The position numbers and the translations under genes are program-made. From Salarchaeum japonicum (GTDB lineage Archaea > Halobacteriota > Halobacteria > Halobacteriales > Halobacteriaceae), in contig NZ_CP085324.1 in the NCBI RefSeq assembly GCF_020614395.1, positions 2,140,075 through 2,204,074 on the forward strand: a DNA stretch of 64,000 nucleotides, given 5' to 3'. The notes under the pieces were generated by a model. That model did no database searches, was not told the origin of the DNA, and saw only the letters and a list, made by a program, of their open reading frames with translations. This document shows, piece by piece, positions 45,984 through 55,616 of this stretch. The stretch's first letter is position 1, and each line of letters begins with the position of its first letter.

Positions 45984-47407
45984 TGGTCGTCGGAGATGTC
46001 TCAACCGGAACGGAACTCGCGATAATCGGTGCCGGCCCCGGCGGGTACGTCGCCGCGATTCGCGCCGGCCAGCTCGGCCTGGACGTAACGCTCATCGAGA
46101 AGGACGCGTGGGGCGGCACCTGCCTGAACTACGGCTGCATCCCCTCGAAGGCCCTCATCACCGCGACCGACGTGGGGTACGAGGCCGATACCGCGGAGGA
46201 GATGGGGATTCACGCGGACGTGAAGGTGGACGTAGACCAGATGACGACGTGGAAGGACGGCGTCGTCGACCAGCTCACGTCGGGCGTGGAGAAGCTCTGC
46301 AAGGCGAACGGCGTGAACCTCGTGGAGGGCGTAGCGGAGTTCGAGAGCGAGAACAAGCTCCGGGTCGCGCACGCCGGCGACGGCCAGGGCTCGGAGACCA
46401 TCGAGTTCGAGAACGCCATCATCGCCACCGGGAGTCGCCCCATCGAAGTCCCCGGGTTCGAGTACGACGGCGAGCACGTGCTGAGTTCGCGGGACGTGCT
46501 CGACCTCGACCGCGTCCCCGAATCCATGGTCGTCGTGGGCGGCGGGTACATCGGGATGGAGCTCTCGACCGTGCTTGCGAAGATGGGCTGCGACGTGACC
46601 GTGGTGGAGATGCTGGACGACATCCTCGCGGGCTACGAGGAGGACGTGACGAGCGTCGTCCGTCAGAACGCACAAGACCTCGGCATCGACTTCCGGTTCG
46701 GCGAGGCGGCGAGCGACTGGGAGAAGCGCGACGGCGACATCGTCGTCACGACGGAGAACGAGGCCGGCGAGGAGTTCCGGTACGCGACGGAGAAGGCGTT
46801 CGTCGCGGTCGGCCGCCAGCCCGTCCTCGACACGCTGAACCTCGACGCCATCGGCCTCGAACCGAACGAGGACGGCCACCTCGAAACCGACAATCAGGCC
46901 GAGACCGACGTAGAGGGCGTGTACGCCATCGGCGACGTGGCGACGGGGCCGATGCTCGCGCACAAGGCCTCGAAGGAGGGGCAGGTCGCCGCGGAAGCCA
47001 TCGCGGGCGAACCCGCCGCGCTCGACTACCAGGCCGTGCCCGCGGCCGTCTTCACCGACCCCGAAATCGGCACCGTCGGGATGACCGAACAGGAGGCCGA
47101 GGACGCCGGGTTTTCGCCCGCCGTCGGGAACTTCCCGATGCGGGCGTCCGGGCGCTCCCTCACGACCGGAAACGACGACGGGTTCGTCCGCATCGTCGCC
47201 GACGAGGAGTCCGGGTTCATTCTGGGCGCGCAAATCGTCGGCCCGGAGGCGAGCGAACTCGTCGCGGAACTCGGACTCGCCATCGAGATGGGCGCGACCC
47301 TCGAAGACGTGGCCGCGACCATCCACACCCACCCGACGCTCTCCGAGGGCGTGATGGAGGCCGCCGAACACGCGCTCGGCCACGCCATCCACACCCTGAA
47401 CCGGTAG
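45983..47407 (+). CDS. lpdA: Dihydrolipoyl dehydrogenase (E3)
   Basis: 474-residue FAD-dependent disulphide oxidoreductase that reoxidises dihydrolipoamide of E2 with NAD+. FAD motif IIGAGPGGY (14-22), redox pair Cys47/Cys52 in GGTCLNYGCIPSK, NAD motif VVVGGGYIGMELSTV, second FAD motif VYAIGDVATGPMLAHKA, and the catalytic His-Glu pair near the C-terminus in HTHPTLSEGVMEAAEHALG. Last gene of the operon, coupled to E2 by a one-base TAATG overlap. Confidence 0.95.
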   Translation: MVVGDVSTGTELAIIGAGPGGYVAAIRAGQLGLDVTLIEKDAWGGTCLNYGCIPSKALITATDVGYEADTAEEMGIHADVKVDVDQMTTWKDGVVDQLTSGVEKLCKANGVNLVEGVAEFESENKLRVAHAGDGQGSETIEFENAIIATGSRPIEVPGFEYDGEHVLSSRDVLDLDRVPESMVVVGGGYIGMELSTVLAKMGCDVTVVEMLDDILAGYEEDVTSVVRQNAQDLGIDFRFGEAASDWEKRDGDIVVTTENEAGEEFRYATEKAFVAVGRQPVLDTLNLDAIGLEPNEDGHLETDNQAETDVEGVYAIGDVATGPMLAHKASKEGQVAAEAIAGEPAALDYQAVPAAVFTDPEIGTVGMTEQEAEDAGFSPAVGNFPMRASGRSLTTGNDDGFVRIVADEESGFILGAQIVGPEASELVAELGLAIEMGATLEDVAATIHTHPTLSEGVMEAAEHALGHAIHTLNR

Positions 47408-47450
47408 GGGCGGCGACGGCTTTTTCTCCCCCTCGCGGCGTACGAAGCGT

Positions 47451-48260
47451 ATGAAGGTCGTCACCCTCGGACCGTCCGGAACGTACTCGCACCGCGCCGC
47501 CACCGCCGTCTCGGAGGACGCGGACGTGGGGTTCCGGGAGTCCGTGCACGCCATCGTCTCCGCGGTCGCGGACGGGGACGCCGACCGGGGCGTGGTTCCC
47601 ATCGAGAACTCCATCGAGGGGTCGGTGACGGAGTCGCTGGACGCGCTCGCGGAGCGAGAGGTCGCGGTCGTGCAGGAGGTCGTGACGCCCATCCGGCACG
47701 CGCTGCTCGCGCAGACCGAGACCGTCGAGACCGTCGCGAGCCACAGTCAAGCGCTCGCGCAGTGCCGGAGCTACCTCGACGAGAACTACCCGGACGCGGA
47801 GCGTCAGGCGGTCGCGTCCACGGCGCGCGGCGTCGAACTCGCGCGGGAGACCGCGGGCGTCGCCGGCATCGGCCACCCCGACAACGCGGGCGACGACCTC
47901 ACCGTGCTCGCAGAGGACATCCAGGACCGGAACTCGAACGCCACCCGCTTCTTCGTCGTCGCGGGCGCGGACGAGCGCTCCGACGCCGGCGGGAAGTCCA
48001 CGTTCGTCGTCTACCCGGACGCGAACTACCCCGGCCTCCTGCTCGACCTCCTGGAACCGTTCGCCGACCGCGACATCAACCTCAGTCGCGTGGAGTCCCG
48101 GCCGAGCGGCGAACGCCTCGGCGACTACGTCTTCCACCTCGACGTGGCCGCCGGTCTCTACGAGCAACGCACCCGGGACGCGCTCGCCGAAATCGACGCC
48201 ATCGCCGAGGACGGCTGGGTGCGCCGCCTCGGCTCCTACGACGTCCGCCACGTCGTGTAG
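47451..48260 (+). CDS. pheA: Prephenate dehydratase with ACT domain
   Basis: Converts prephenate to phenylpyruvate for phenylalanine synthesis. 269 residues without a chorismate mutase domain. Catalytic region: VTLGPSGTYSHRAA (3-16), VVPIENSIEGSVTESLDAL (about 45-63), and NATRFFVV (~162-169) with the key Thr-Arg-Phe. The ACT domain (about 180-262) has FPDANYPGLLL-like YPDANYPGLL and INLSRVESRPSGE, the Phe-binding ESRP motif, so feedback inhibition by Phe is expected. A T5 box 27 nt before the ATG suggests a leaderless mRNA. Confidence 0.95.
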   Translation: MKVVTLGPSGTYSHRAATAVSEDADVGFRESVHAIVSAVADGDADRGVVPIENSIEGSVTESLDALAEREVAVVQEVVTPIRHALLAQTETVETVASHSQALAQCRSYLDENYPDAERQAVASTARGVELARETAGVAGIGHPDNAGDDLTVLAEDIQDRNSNATRFFVVAGADERSDAGGKSTFVVYPDANYPGLLLDLLEPFADRDINLSRVESRPSGERLGDYVFHLDVAAGLYEQRTRDALAEIDAIAEDGWVRRLGSYDVRHVV

Positions 48261-48320
48261 GCGGTCGCGGGCCGCGTTGGCCGCCGACTTTTAGCGTCCA
48301 CGAACCATATCGTGGCACGT

Positions 48321-48734
48321 ATGACGCGACGACGCAGTCCCTTCGACGAGTTCGAGCGACTGTTCGACCGGATGAGCGAGCGGTTCGACGAGTTCGAGGA
48401 GTTCGACGCGGGCACCCGGCTCGCCGTGGACGTGGAGGACGCGGGCGACGCGTTCGTCGTCACCGCCGACCTCCCCGGGTTCGAGAAGGACGACATCGAC
48501 GTGCACCTCCGCGAGGACACCCTCCAGATCGACGCGACGCACGAGGAATCCGCGGACACCGGAGAGGACTACATCCGCAGGGAGCGCTCGAAGCGCTCGG
48601 TCACGCGGTCGCTGACGCTCCCCGAGGCCGTCGAGGACGACGCGGTGTCGGCGTCCTTCAACAACGGCGTGCTCACCGTCGAACTCCCGAAGGCCGACGA
48701 GGAGGACGACTCGACGAGCATCGACATCGCGTAA
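48321..48734 (+). CDS. Hsp20/alpha-crystallin small heat-shock protein
   Basis: 137 residues. The alpha-crystallin domain spans about 35-125: LAVDVEDAGDAFVVTADLPG, FEKDDIDVHLREDTLQI and the strand-9 motif NNGVLTVELPK (Gly-Val-Leu). The N-terminal FDEFERLFDRMSERFDEFEEF is amphipathic. The usual I-x-I C-terminal tail may be represented by SIDIA. ATG 48321 is preferred over GTG 48312. ATP-independent holdase; pairs with the thermosome further downstream in proteostasis. Confidence 0.92.
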   Translation: MTRRRSPFDEFERLFDRMSERFDEFEEFDAGTRLAVDVEDAGDAFVVTADLPGFEKDDIDVHLREDTLQIDATHEESADTGEDYIRRERSKRSVTRSLTLPEAVEDDAVSASFNNGVLTVELPKADEEDDSTSIDIA

Positions 48735-48764
48735 GGCTAAGTTCCGGGCGTCCCACTATCGGGT

Positions 48765-49214
48765 ATGCTCGAACCCGGTGCCGACGCTCCGGACGTAGCG
48801 GCGCAGAACCAGGACGGCGTCCTCGTCGACCTCGACTTCGAGGAACCGACGGTCGTCTACTTCTATCCGAAGGACGACACGCCCGGCTGTACGGTCGAAG
48901 CGAAAGAGTTCAACGCCGAACTCGACGCGTACGCCGACGCGGGCGTGAGCGTCTACGGCGTCAGCCTCGACGACGTGGACTCCCACGAGGAGTTCGGAGA
49001 GAAGTACGGCCTGGAGTTCGACCTGCTCGCCGACCCGGACGGCGACATCGCGGACGCGTTCGGCGTGGACACCAGCGAGGGGTACACGGAGCGCGTGACG
49101 TTCGTGCTCGCGAACGGCGAAGTCACGCACGCCTACGAGGGCGTGAAGCCGGACGGCCACGCGCGCGACGTGCTCGGCGACATCCTCGACGACGGCCTCG
49201 CCACCCTAGACTAA
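48765..49214 (+). CDS. bcp: Peroxiredoxin of Bcp/PrxQ type, one-Cys
   Basis: 149-residue thiol peroxidase reducing hydrogen and organic peroxides. The peroxidatic Cys42 is in YPKDDTPGCTVEAKEF. In most PrxQ proteins a resolving Cys sits five residues later; here it is Lys47, and Cys42 is the only Cys in the protein, so it must act as a one-Cys enzyme with an outside thiol. Family strand TFVLANGEVTHAYEGVKPDGH is near the C-terminus. ATG 48765 in GGGTATG context. Confidence 0.92.
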   Translation: MLEPGADAPDVAAQNQDGVLVDLDFEEPTVVYFYPKDDTPGCTVEAKEFNAELDAYADAGVSVYGVSLDDVDSHEEFGEKYGLEFDLLADPDGDIADAFGVDTSEGYTERVTFVLANGEVTHAYEGVKPDGHARDVLGDILDDGLATLD

Positions 49215-49310
49215 CCCCGCGATTCGATCCGCGAGCGCCGCGGCGAGGGCGTCGTGAACGGCGTCGGTGAAGGCGGCCACGAGCTGGGCGACGGCCGGGA
49301 CGGGGAAGAC
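49206..49310 (-). other. Coding-like tail between bcp and leuS
   Basis: A minus-strand frame of 34 codons ending in TAG (49206-49208) has strongly GC-biased third positions and a plausible amphipathic sequence (PAVAQLVAAFTDAVHDALAA). No ATG lies in range; a GTG inside could start a 24-residue peptide. Either a tiny gene or the remnant of a larger one cut off by leuS. Confidence 0.3.
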
Positions 49311-49311
49311 G

Positions 49312-51942
49312 TTACTCCTCGTGAACCTGAATCGCGGGCCGGCCGGGCCGGGCTTTGCGCGCCACGTCGTCGGGCGCGTCCTCCGCGCGCTCGACGGACA
49401 CGTCCGCGTCGAACTCGTCCTCGACGAGCCACGCGGCGCGTTCGAGGGCCTCGTACTCCTCGGTGGGCGTGAGAACCTCGGGCAGGGCTTCCGCGGACTC
49501 CTGGAGGTCGCGGGCGTAGGACGCCGCGGCGTCCCCGTGCTGCTGGAGTTCTTCGTCGCCCATCACCGCCCCCATGACGTTCCCGTCCGCGTCGCGCGCG
49601 AGGTCGAGCGCGGTGTGCATCCACTCGGGCGCGACGACGATTTCGACCGCCGCCGGGTCGTCGATGTCCGCGACGTCACAGATGTGGCGCACGTCCTCGC
49701 GCGTGTTCTCGACGAGCGCGCGTTCGAGGTCGTGGTCGGACACGTCGCGCTCGGGTTCGGGCCACGCGGCCTCCGCGACGAACCCATCGTGACCGAGGTC
49801 CGCCCACAGCTCCTCGGCGACGTGCGGCGCGACCGGCGCGAGCAGGCGGACGAGCGCGGACAGGCCGCGTTCGAGCGTGTCGATGTCCGGAGTCGCGTCC
49901 GACTGGTAGCGCACCAGGAGGGAGGCGAGGCCGCGCGCCTCGCTCAGCGCGTTGTTGAACGTCAGGTCCTCGTACTCGTCGGTGGCGGTGGCGACCGCGG
50001 CGTCCACCTCGCGAGCGACGTACTCGTCCACCGCGGGGTCGCTGTCGGCCGCCTCGGTCGGGCGTTCGGTGACGAGGCGGTAGACCGTGTCCAGGAACTC
50101 GCGCGCGGACTCGACGCCGGACGCGCTCCAGTCGAAGTCGCGCTCGGGCTGTGCGGCGCTCATCATGAACAACCGAGCGGTGTCCGCGCCGTACTCCTCG
50201 ACGATGCGCTCGGGCGAAACGACGTTCCCCTTCGACTTCGACATCTTCGAGCCGTCGAGGCGAACCATCCCCTGCGTGACGAGGTTCTCGAACGGTTCGG
50301 GGTCGTCCACGTACCCCATGTCTTCGAGCGCGCGGGTGACGAACCGCGAGTACAGCAGGTGCATCACGGCGTGTTCGATGCCGCCGACGTACTGGTCGAC
50401 GGGCATCCACGCGTTCGCGCGCTCGGAGTCGAAGGGCGCGTCCGTGTTGTGGGGGTCGGTGTACCGCAGGAAGTACCACGAGGAGTCCACGAACGTGTCC
50501 ATCGTGTCGGTCTCCCGGCGCGCGTCCCCGCCGCACTCGGGGCACGTCGCCTGCTTCCACTCGTCGGCGGCGTCGAGCGGGTTCCCGGTGGTGTTGACGA
50601 ACTCGGGGAGTTCGACCGGCAGTTCGTCGTCCGGGACGAGCACGGGCCCGCAGTCGTCGCAGTAGACGACCGGAATCGGCGTCCCCCAGTACCGCTGCCG
50701 GGAGATACCCCAGTCGCGCAGCCGATAGTTCGTCTCGTGGGCGGCGCTCTCGATGTCGTCCTCCAGGGCGTCGCGCGCCGCCGCGCTCGACATGCCGTCG
50801 TACTCGCCGCTGTTCACGAGCACGCCGTCCTCACCGAACGCGGACTCGGACACGTCCACGTCGCCGCCGTCCGCGGGCGCGACAACCTGCTCGATTGGGA
50901 GGTCTTTCTTCACCGCGAACTCGTGGTCGCGTTCGTCGTGCCCGGGGACGGCCATCAGCGCGCCCGTGCCCACGTCGGCGAGCACGAAGTCCGCGACGTA
51001 CACGGGTATCTCCTCGCCCGTCGCGGGGTTCGTCGCCGTGAGGCCGGTGTCGACGCCGGTCTTCTCGTCGGTGTCCTCGTCCGGATCCACGGAGTCGATG
51101 TAGTCCGCGACCGCGTCGTCGTCCTCGGCTATCGACTGCGCGACCGGGTGCTCGGGGGCGAGCGCGAAGAACGTCGCGCCGTGGATGGTGTCCAATCGAG
51201 TGGTGAACACTTCGACGGAACCGTGGCCCTCGACGTCGAACTCGACGGTCGCGCCCTCCTGGCGGCCGATCCAGTTGCGCTGCATCTCCCGGACGGACGC
51301 CGGCCAGCCGTCCAGGTCGTCGATGGCGTCGAGGAGTTCGTCCGCGTACTCGGTCGTCTTCAGGAACCACTGGTCGAGTTCGCGCGTCTCGACCGGCGTG
51401 TCGCACCGCCAGCAGAGTTCGTCGTCGCCCTCCACCTGTTCGTCCGCGAGCACGGTCTCGCAGGACGGACACCAGTTCACGTCGGCGGCGCGGCGCTCGA
51501 CCAGTCCCTCCTCGTGGAACCGCCGGAACAGCCACTGGTTCCACCGGTAGTAGTCGGGCTCGCACGTCGTGATTTCGCGATCCCAGTCGTAGCCGAACCC
51601 GAGGTCGCGCATCCCCTCGCGCATCGTGTCGATGCAGTCCATCGTCCAGTCGCGGGGGTTAGTGTCGCGTTCCTCGGCGGCGTTCTCCGCGGGCAGGCCG
51701 AATGAGTCCCAGCCGATGGGGTGGAGGACGTCGTCGCCCTGCATCCGGCGGAACCGGCTGAACGCGTCGGTGATGGTGTAGTTGCGAACGTGGCCCATGT
51801 GGAGGTTGCCGGAGGTGTACGGGAACATCGCGAGGACGTAGGTCGGGTCGGCCTCGGCGTCCTCGACGTGGTAGACGTTCTCGTCGTCCCATCGGTCCTG
51901 CCACTTCGATTCGACGGCCGTGTGTTGGAAGTCGCGAGCCAT
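49312..51942 (-). CDS. leuS: Leucine--tRNA ligase
   Basis: 876-residue class I synthetase, charging tRNA-Leu. HMGH signature in YTSGNLHMGHVRNY (about 46-59), zinc-type Cys pairs CPSCETVL and CWRCDTPV, the CP1 editing domain with FTTRLDTIHGATFF, second Cys set YCDDCGPV and CPECGGD, KMSKSKGN in the catalytic loop, and an anticodon-binding C-terminal domain. It resembles the bacterial-length LeuRS found in haloarchaea rather than the longer ~960-residue archaeal type. ATG 51940-51942; an earlier in-frame ATG at 51966 is less likely. Confidence 0.95.
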   Translation of the reverse strand: MARDFQHTAVESKWQDRWDDENVYHVEDAEADPTYVLAMFPYTSGNLHMGHVRNYTITDAFSRFRRMQGDDVLHPIGWDSFGLPAENAAEERDTNPRDWTMDCIDTMREGMRDLGFGYDWDREITTCEPDYYRWNQWLFRRFHEEGLVERRAADVNWCPSCETVLADEQVEGDDELCWRCDTPVETRELDQWFLKTTEYADELLDAIDDLDGWPASVREMQRNWIGRQEGATVEFDVEGHGSVEVFTTRLDTIHGATFFALAPEHPVAQSIAEDDDAVADYIDSVDPDEDTDEKTGVDTGLTATNPATGEEIPVYVADFVLADVGTGALMAVPGHDERDHEFAVKKDLPIEQVVAPADGGDVDVSESAFGEDGVLVNSGEYDGMSSAAARDALEDDIESAAHETNYRLRDWGISRQRYWGTPIPVVYCDDCGPVLVPDDELPVELPEFVNTTGNPLDAADEWKQATCPECGGDARRETDTMDTFVDSSWYFLRYTDPHNTDAPFDSERANAWMPVDQYVGGIEHAVMHLLYSRFVTRALEDMGYVDDPEPFENLVTQGMVRLDGSKMSKSKGNVVSPERIVEEYGADTARLFMMSAAQPERDFDWSASGVESAREFLDTVYRLVTERPTEAADSDPAVDEYVAREVDAAVATATDEYEDLTFNNALSEARGLASLLVRYQSDATPDIDTLERGLSALVRLLAPVAPHVAEELWADLGHDGFVAEAAWPEPERDVSDHDLERALVENTREDVRHICDVADIDDPAAVEIVVAPEWMHTALDLARDADGNVMGAVMGDEELQQHGDAAASYARDLQESAEALPEVLTPTEEYEALERAAWLVEDEFDADVSVERAEDAPDDVARKARPGRPAIQVHEE

Positions 51943-52039
51943 AGGAAGTCCAGTTACTCCGAACACGGGTTCCCACGACCCTATACCTTTTCGAACGACA
52001 GTTCGCCGGAGGAGCGCCTGTCAGACCGCTCCCGAGGGG

Positions 52040-53029
52040 CTAGCGGACGCCGAGCAGGTCGAACTCGGTGCCGTTGTCCTTCTCGTTCGCGTGCTCGTAG
52101 ACGACGTGCGCGGCGGCCACGTCCTGAATCGCGAGGCCGGTGGAGTCGAAGACGGTGACGCCGTCTTCCGGAGTGCGGCCGTCCTTTTTCCCGGTGACGA
52201 TTTGGCCGATTTCACCGTAGATGTCGTCCTCGTCGATGACGCCCTCGCTCCACGGGACGTTGATTTCGCCGGAGTGCGTGGTCTGCGCGAAGTCGTCGAT
52301 GACGACCTTCGCGTCGAGGAGGATGTCGTCGGCGATTTCGTGTTTGCCCTCGGCGTCCGCGCCCATCGCGTTGACGTGCGTGTGCTCGCCGATGTCGGTG
52401 GGGTGGACGATTGGGTCTTCGACGGGCGTGACCGTGGAGAGGACGTCGCAGTGGCCGGCCTCCGAAATCGTGCCCTCGCGCACGTCGAACTCGTCGCCGA
52501 AGTAGTCGATGAACTGCTCGATGCGCGCCTCGTTCAGGTCGCTGACGACGACCTCCTCGATGTCCCGAATCTGACTGATGGCCTCCAACTGGGTGTAGGA
52601 CTGGACGCCCGCGCCCACCAGACCGAAACTGGACGCGTCCTCGACGGCGAGGTGGTCGGTGGCGACGGCGGCGGCCGCGCCCGTGCGCTTCATCGTGAGT
52701 TCCGTGCCGTCCATGATGGAGAGCGGGTAGGCGTTCTCGGGGTCGGAGTACACCATCGTCCCCATCACGGTCGGGAGGTCGAAGCGGTCGGGATTGTCCG
52801 GGTGGACGTTCACCCACTTGATGCCGGCGGCGTCCCAGCTTCCGGCGTCGAGATAGGCGGGCATCGACCGGAAGTCGCCGTTGTACTGCGGGAGGTCGAT
52901 GTAGGACTTCGCGGGCATCTGCGCGTCCCCGGTCTCGTACGCGGCGAACGCGTCCTCGACCGCCGAGATGAGCTCCGGCATCGGCGTGTTCTCGTCCACG
53001 TCCTCCTTGTTCAGCAGGAGAGTAACCAT
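52040..53029 (-). CDS. Alanine dehydrogenase / ornithine cyclodeaminase-family protein
   Basis: 329 residues, mu-crystallin/OCD fold. NAD-binding motif FGLVGAGVQSYTQLEAI (about 134-150), preceded by the substrate region MPAKSYIDLP and WVNVHPDNPDRFDLPTV. TVTPVEDPIVHPTDIGEHTHVNAMGADA is the mid-domain family segment (part shown). Archaeal alanine dehydrogenases belong here, but ornithine cyclodeaminase is close in sequence, so the reaction is probable, not certain. The stop is followed by a GGAGCG...CGCTCC hairpin and then leuS on the same strand. Confidence 0.85.
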   Translation of the reverse strand: MVTLLLNKEDVDENTPMPELISAVEDAFAAYETGDAQMPAKSYIDLPQYNGDFRSMPAYLDAGSWDAAGIKWVNVHPDNPDRFDLPTVMGTMVYSDPENAYPLSIMDGTELTMKRTGAAAAVATDHLAVEDASSFGLVGAGVQSYTQLEAISQIRDIEEVVVSDLNEARIEQFIDYFGDEFDVREGTISEAGHCDVLSTVTPVEDPIVHPTDIGEHTHVNAMGADAEGKHEIADDILLDAKVVIDDFAQTTHSGEINVPWSEGVIDEDDIYGEIGQIVTGKKDGRTPEDGVTVFDSTGLAIQDVAAAHVVYEHANEKDNGTEFDLLGVR

Positions 53030-53202
53030 ATCCCGGACTTTCCGCGGGCAATACTTAGGGTGTTCGAAAACCGGAGTCGAAAACTGTGACAGACCGATAA
53101 TTCCGCACAGCCGGGGCTCTCCGGCGTGGCGCGCGAAGAAAAACCGCGTGTGTCAGGCGAGCGGTGCAGCGGTCGAAGTGGATGTATGGGCTATACCCGA
53201 CT

Positions 53203-54891
53203 TCACATAGCGCCGCCCATGCCACCCATACCGCCCATGCCGCCCATGCCGCCGGCGCCACCGGGGCCGCCGGCCGGGCCGTCGTCGCCGCCGGAGTCGG
53301 AGTCGATCTGGCCGCCGGCGAGGTCGCCCGCCGCGATGACGTCGTCGATGCGGAGAATCATCGTCGCGGCCTCGGTCGCGGATTCGAGGGCCTGCGTCTT
53401 GACGCGGAGGGGTTCGACGACGCCCTCGTCGTCCATGTCGATGACTTCGCCAGTGTAGGCGTCGAGACCGGCCGCGGTCGCGCCGCCGTCGTGCTGGCTG
53501 CGGAGGTCGACGAGCGAGTCGATGGAGTCGAGGCCCGCGTTCTCGGCGAGGGTGCGCGGGATGACTTCGAGCGTGTCGGCGAACGCCTCGACGGCGAGCT
53601 GCTCGCGGCCGCCGACGCTGTCGGCGTAGTCGCGGAGACGCATCGCGAGTTCGGTCTCGGGCGCGCCGCCGCCGGGGAGCACCTGGCCGTCTTCGAGCGT
53701 GACGCGGACGACGCCGAGCGAGTCGTCGATGGCGCGCTCGACTTCGTCGACGACGTGTTCGGTGCCGCCGCGGAGGATGAGCGTGACGGACTTCGCGTCA
53801 GCGACGTCCTCGACGAAGATGCGTTCGTCGCCGCCGATGTCCTTCTGCGCGACGTTGCCGGCGTGTCCGAGGTCGTCCGCCTCGATGTCCTTCACGTTCG
53901 AGACCGGGGTTGCGCCGGTCGCGCGGGCGAGGCGGCTGATGTCGTCGCTGCTGGTGCGACGGACGGCGAGGATGCCGTGCTGCGCGAGGTAGTGCTGGGC
54001 CATGTCGTCGATACCGCCGTCGACGAACACGACGTTCGCGCCGACGTCGTGGAGCGCGTCCACCATCTCCTCCAGCTGCTGTTCTTCCTGGTCAAGGAAC
54101 TCCTGGAGCTGGTCGGGGTCGGTGACGTTGACCTCGGTGTCGATTTCGGTCTCCTGGACTTCGAGCGCGTCGCCGAGCAGGGCGACGTTCGCGTCCTCGA
54201 CGGCGAACGGCATGTTCTCGCTGACGCGCTCCTTGTCGACGATGACGCCCTCGACGAGTTCGGAGTTCTCGATTGCGCCGCCGGTGACCTTCTCGACCTT
54301 GATGTTGTCCGTGTCGACGACGCCGTCGTCGGCGACGGACTGGACGGCGCGAACGACGAGTTCGCTGAGCACGTCCTTCGCGTTCTCCGCGCCCTTGCCG
54401 GTCATGGCGGTCGCGGCGATCTTTTCGAGGTACTCGGTGTCCTCGGAGTCGATGTCGATGGCGATGTCTTCGAGGATTTCACGCGCCTGCTGGGAGGCCT
54501 CCCGGTACCCCTGGGCGAGCGTGGTCGCGTGAATGTCCTGTTCGAGGAGTTCCTCGGCCTCCTTGAGGAGTTCGCCGGAGACGATGACCGCGGACGTGGT
54601 GCCGTCGCCGACCTCGTTCTCCTGGGTCTCGGCGACTTCCACGATCATGTTCGCGGCGGGGTGCTCGATGTCCATCTCCTTGAGGATGGTCACGCCGTCG
54701 TTCGTGACGACGACGTTCCCCGAGGAGTCGACGAGCATCTTGTCCATGCCTTTCGGGCCGAGCGTGGTGCGGACGGCTTCCGCGACGGCCTTGCCGGCGG
54801 TGATGTTCATGGACTGCGCGTCCTTCCCCGACGTTCGCTGCGAGTCGTCGGAGAGTACGATAAGCGGCTGGTTGCCCATCTGTTGTGCCAT
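53203..54891 (-). CDS. Thermosome (group II chaperonin) subunit
   Basis: 562-residue CCT/thermosome subunit forming the ATP-driven double-ring chaperonin. Signatures include [18 protein letters not shown] (about 38-55), [19 protein letters not shown], the nucleotide motif [10 protein letters not shown] (~88-97), and apical-domain [16 protein letters not shown]. The C-terminus is an acidic tract followed by GGM repeats, typical of haloarchaeal subunits. ATG 54889-54891 with a TATA box about 30 nt upstream. Haloarchaea usually carry two or three paralogues elsewhere. Confidence 0.95.
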   Translation of the reverse strand: MAQQMGNQPLIVLSDDSQRTSGKDAQSMNITAGKAVAEAVRTTLGPKGMDKMLVDSSGNVVVTNDGVTILKEMDIEHPAANMIVEVAETQENEVGDGTTSAVIVSGELLKEAEELLEQDIHATTLAQGYREASQQAREILEDIAIDIDSEDTEYLEKIAATAMTGKGAENAKDVLSELVVRAVQSVADDGVVDTDNIKVEKVTGGAIENSELVEGVIVDKERVSENMPFAVEDANVALLGDALEVQETEIDTEVNVTDPDQLQEFLDQEEQQLEEMVDALHDVGANVVFVDGGIDDMAQHYLAQHGILAVRRTSSDDISRLARATGATPVSNVKDIEADDLGHAGNVAQKDIGGDERIFVEDVADAKSVTLILRGGTEHVVDEVERAIDDSLGVVRVTLEDGQVLPGGGAPETELAMRLRDYADSVGGREQLAVEAFADTLEVIPRTLAENAGLDSIDSLVDLRSQHDGGATAAGLDAYTGEVIDMDDEGVVEPLRVKTQALESATEAATMILRIDDVIAAGDLAGGQIDSDSGGDDGPAGGPGGAGGMGGMGGMGGMGGAM

Positions 54892-54917
54892 AGTCGTCCG
54901 AATGATTGATTGTCCTT

Positions 54918-54927
54918 CTACATAAAA
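54918..54927 (-). promoter_or_regulatory. TATA box of the thermosome gene
   Basis: TTTTATGTAG on the minus strand, centred about 31 nt before the ATG; typical of haloarchaeal chaperonin promoters. Confidence 0.6.
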
Positions 54928-55007
54928 CCAGCGGCAAGAGTGCTAACGAACCGCGTGGATTGCCGCTAGCGCGTGTGAGACAGTACCAAGAAACGGGTGT
55001 TTAAGTA

Positions 55008-55562
55008 CTATCCGTGGTACTCGTGGTAGTCCATCCCCTGGTGCTTGAGTTCCTCCGTGCGCTTGCGTTCGAGGAACGAGTACACCGCGCCGTGGGGCGC
55101 GCCGTCCAGAATCATCTCCGCGGCCGACCGCGCGATTTCGACCTCGTTCGGCCCGCCGATGACGCCGAACGTCGAGCCGTAGATGACGACGCTCGCGCCA
55201 GTCAACTCCTCGATGAGTTCGCGCGTCCGGCCGTTCTCGCCGATGAGCCGGCCCTTCTTGCGGCGGAGGTCGTTGTCGTTGCGCGCCGCGCGGTCGATGT
55301 CGATGGTGTCGAACAGCCGCATGTCGTCGTCGAGCAGGCTGAGCGCGTCGTCCGGCCGGAACCCGCGACCGATGGCGCGCACGATGTCCGGGCCCTTCAG
55401 GCCGCGAACCGGGTCGCCCGTCTTCTCCACAGCGACCGCGCCGTTCTCCGAATCCACGTCGAGGCTGACCTCCGCCTCCCGCTCGATGCGGCGGAGCGTC
55501 TCACCGCCCTCGCCGATGAGAACCCCGATGCGGTCCTGCGGAATCTTCACGTGTTGAGTCAT
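55008..55562 (-). CDS. KH-domain RNA-binding protein (Krr1/Pno1-like)
   Basis: 184 residues with two KH-type modules: IPQDRIGVLIGEGGETLRRIE (about 7-27, GEGG loop) and RKKGRLIGENGRTRELIEEL (about 102-121, GENG loop), followed by the archaeal ending ILDGAPHGAVYSFLERKRTE. Orthologous to the archaeal Dim2/Pno1-like factor implicated in small-subunit rRNA maturation. In archaea it usually clusters with aIF1A and Rio1; here the second trpS lies between. ATG 55560-55562 with a cttaaacgg box about 29 nt upstream. Confidence 0.9.
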   Translation of the reverse strand: MTQHVKIPQDRIGVLIGEGGETLRRIEREAEVSLDVDSENGAVAVEKTGDPVRGLKGPDIVRAIGRGFRPDDALSLLDDDMRLFDTIDIDRAARNDNDLRRKKGRLIGENGRTRELIEELTGASVVIYGSTFGVIGGPNEVEIARSAAEMILDGAPHGAVYSFLERKRTEELKHQGMDYHEYHG

Positions 55563-55616
55563 TGCCGAATCCTAAGAGATGAAGCCGTTTAAGCGTTCAG
55601 TCCTCCGCTTCGCCCG

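Noticed and set aside
49211..49624. 137-aa minus-strand ORF ending next to bcp
   Set aside because: Mostly out-of-frame overlap with leuS, Arg/Pro-rich; only a short tail in a different frame looks coding and is listed separately.
51943..52039. Leu-rich leader ORF upstream of leuS
   Set aside because: No short ORF with repeated Leu codons was found; the only frame from a nearby GTG has no Leu cluster.
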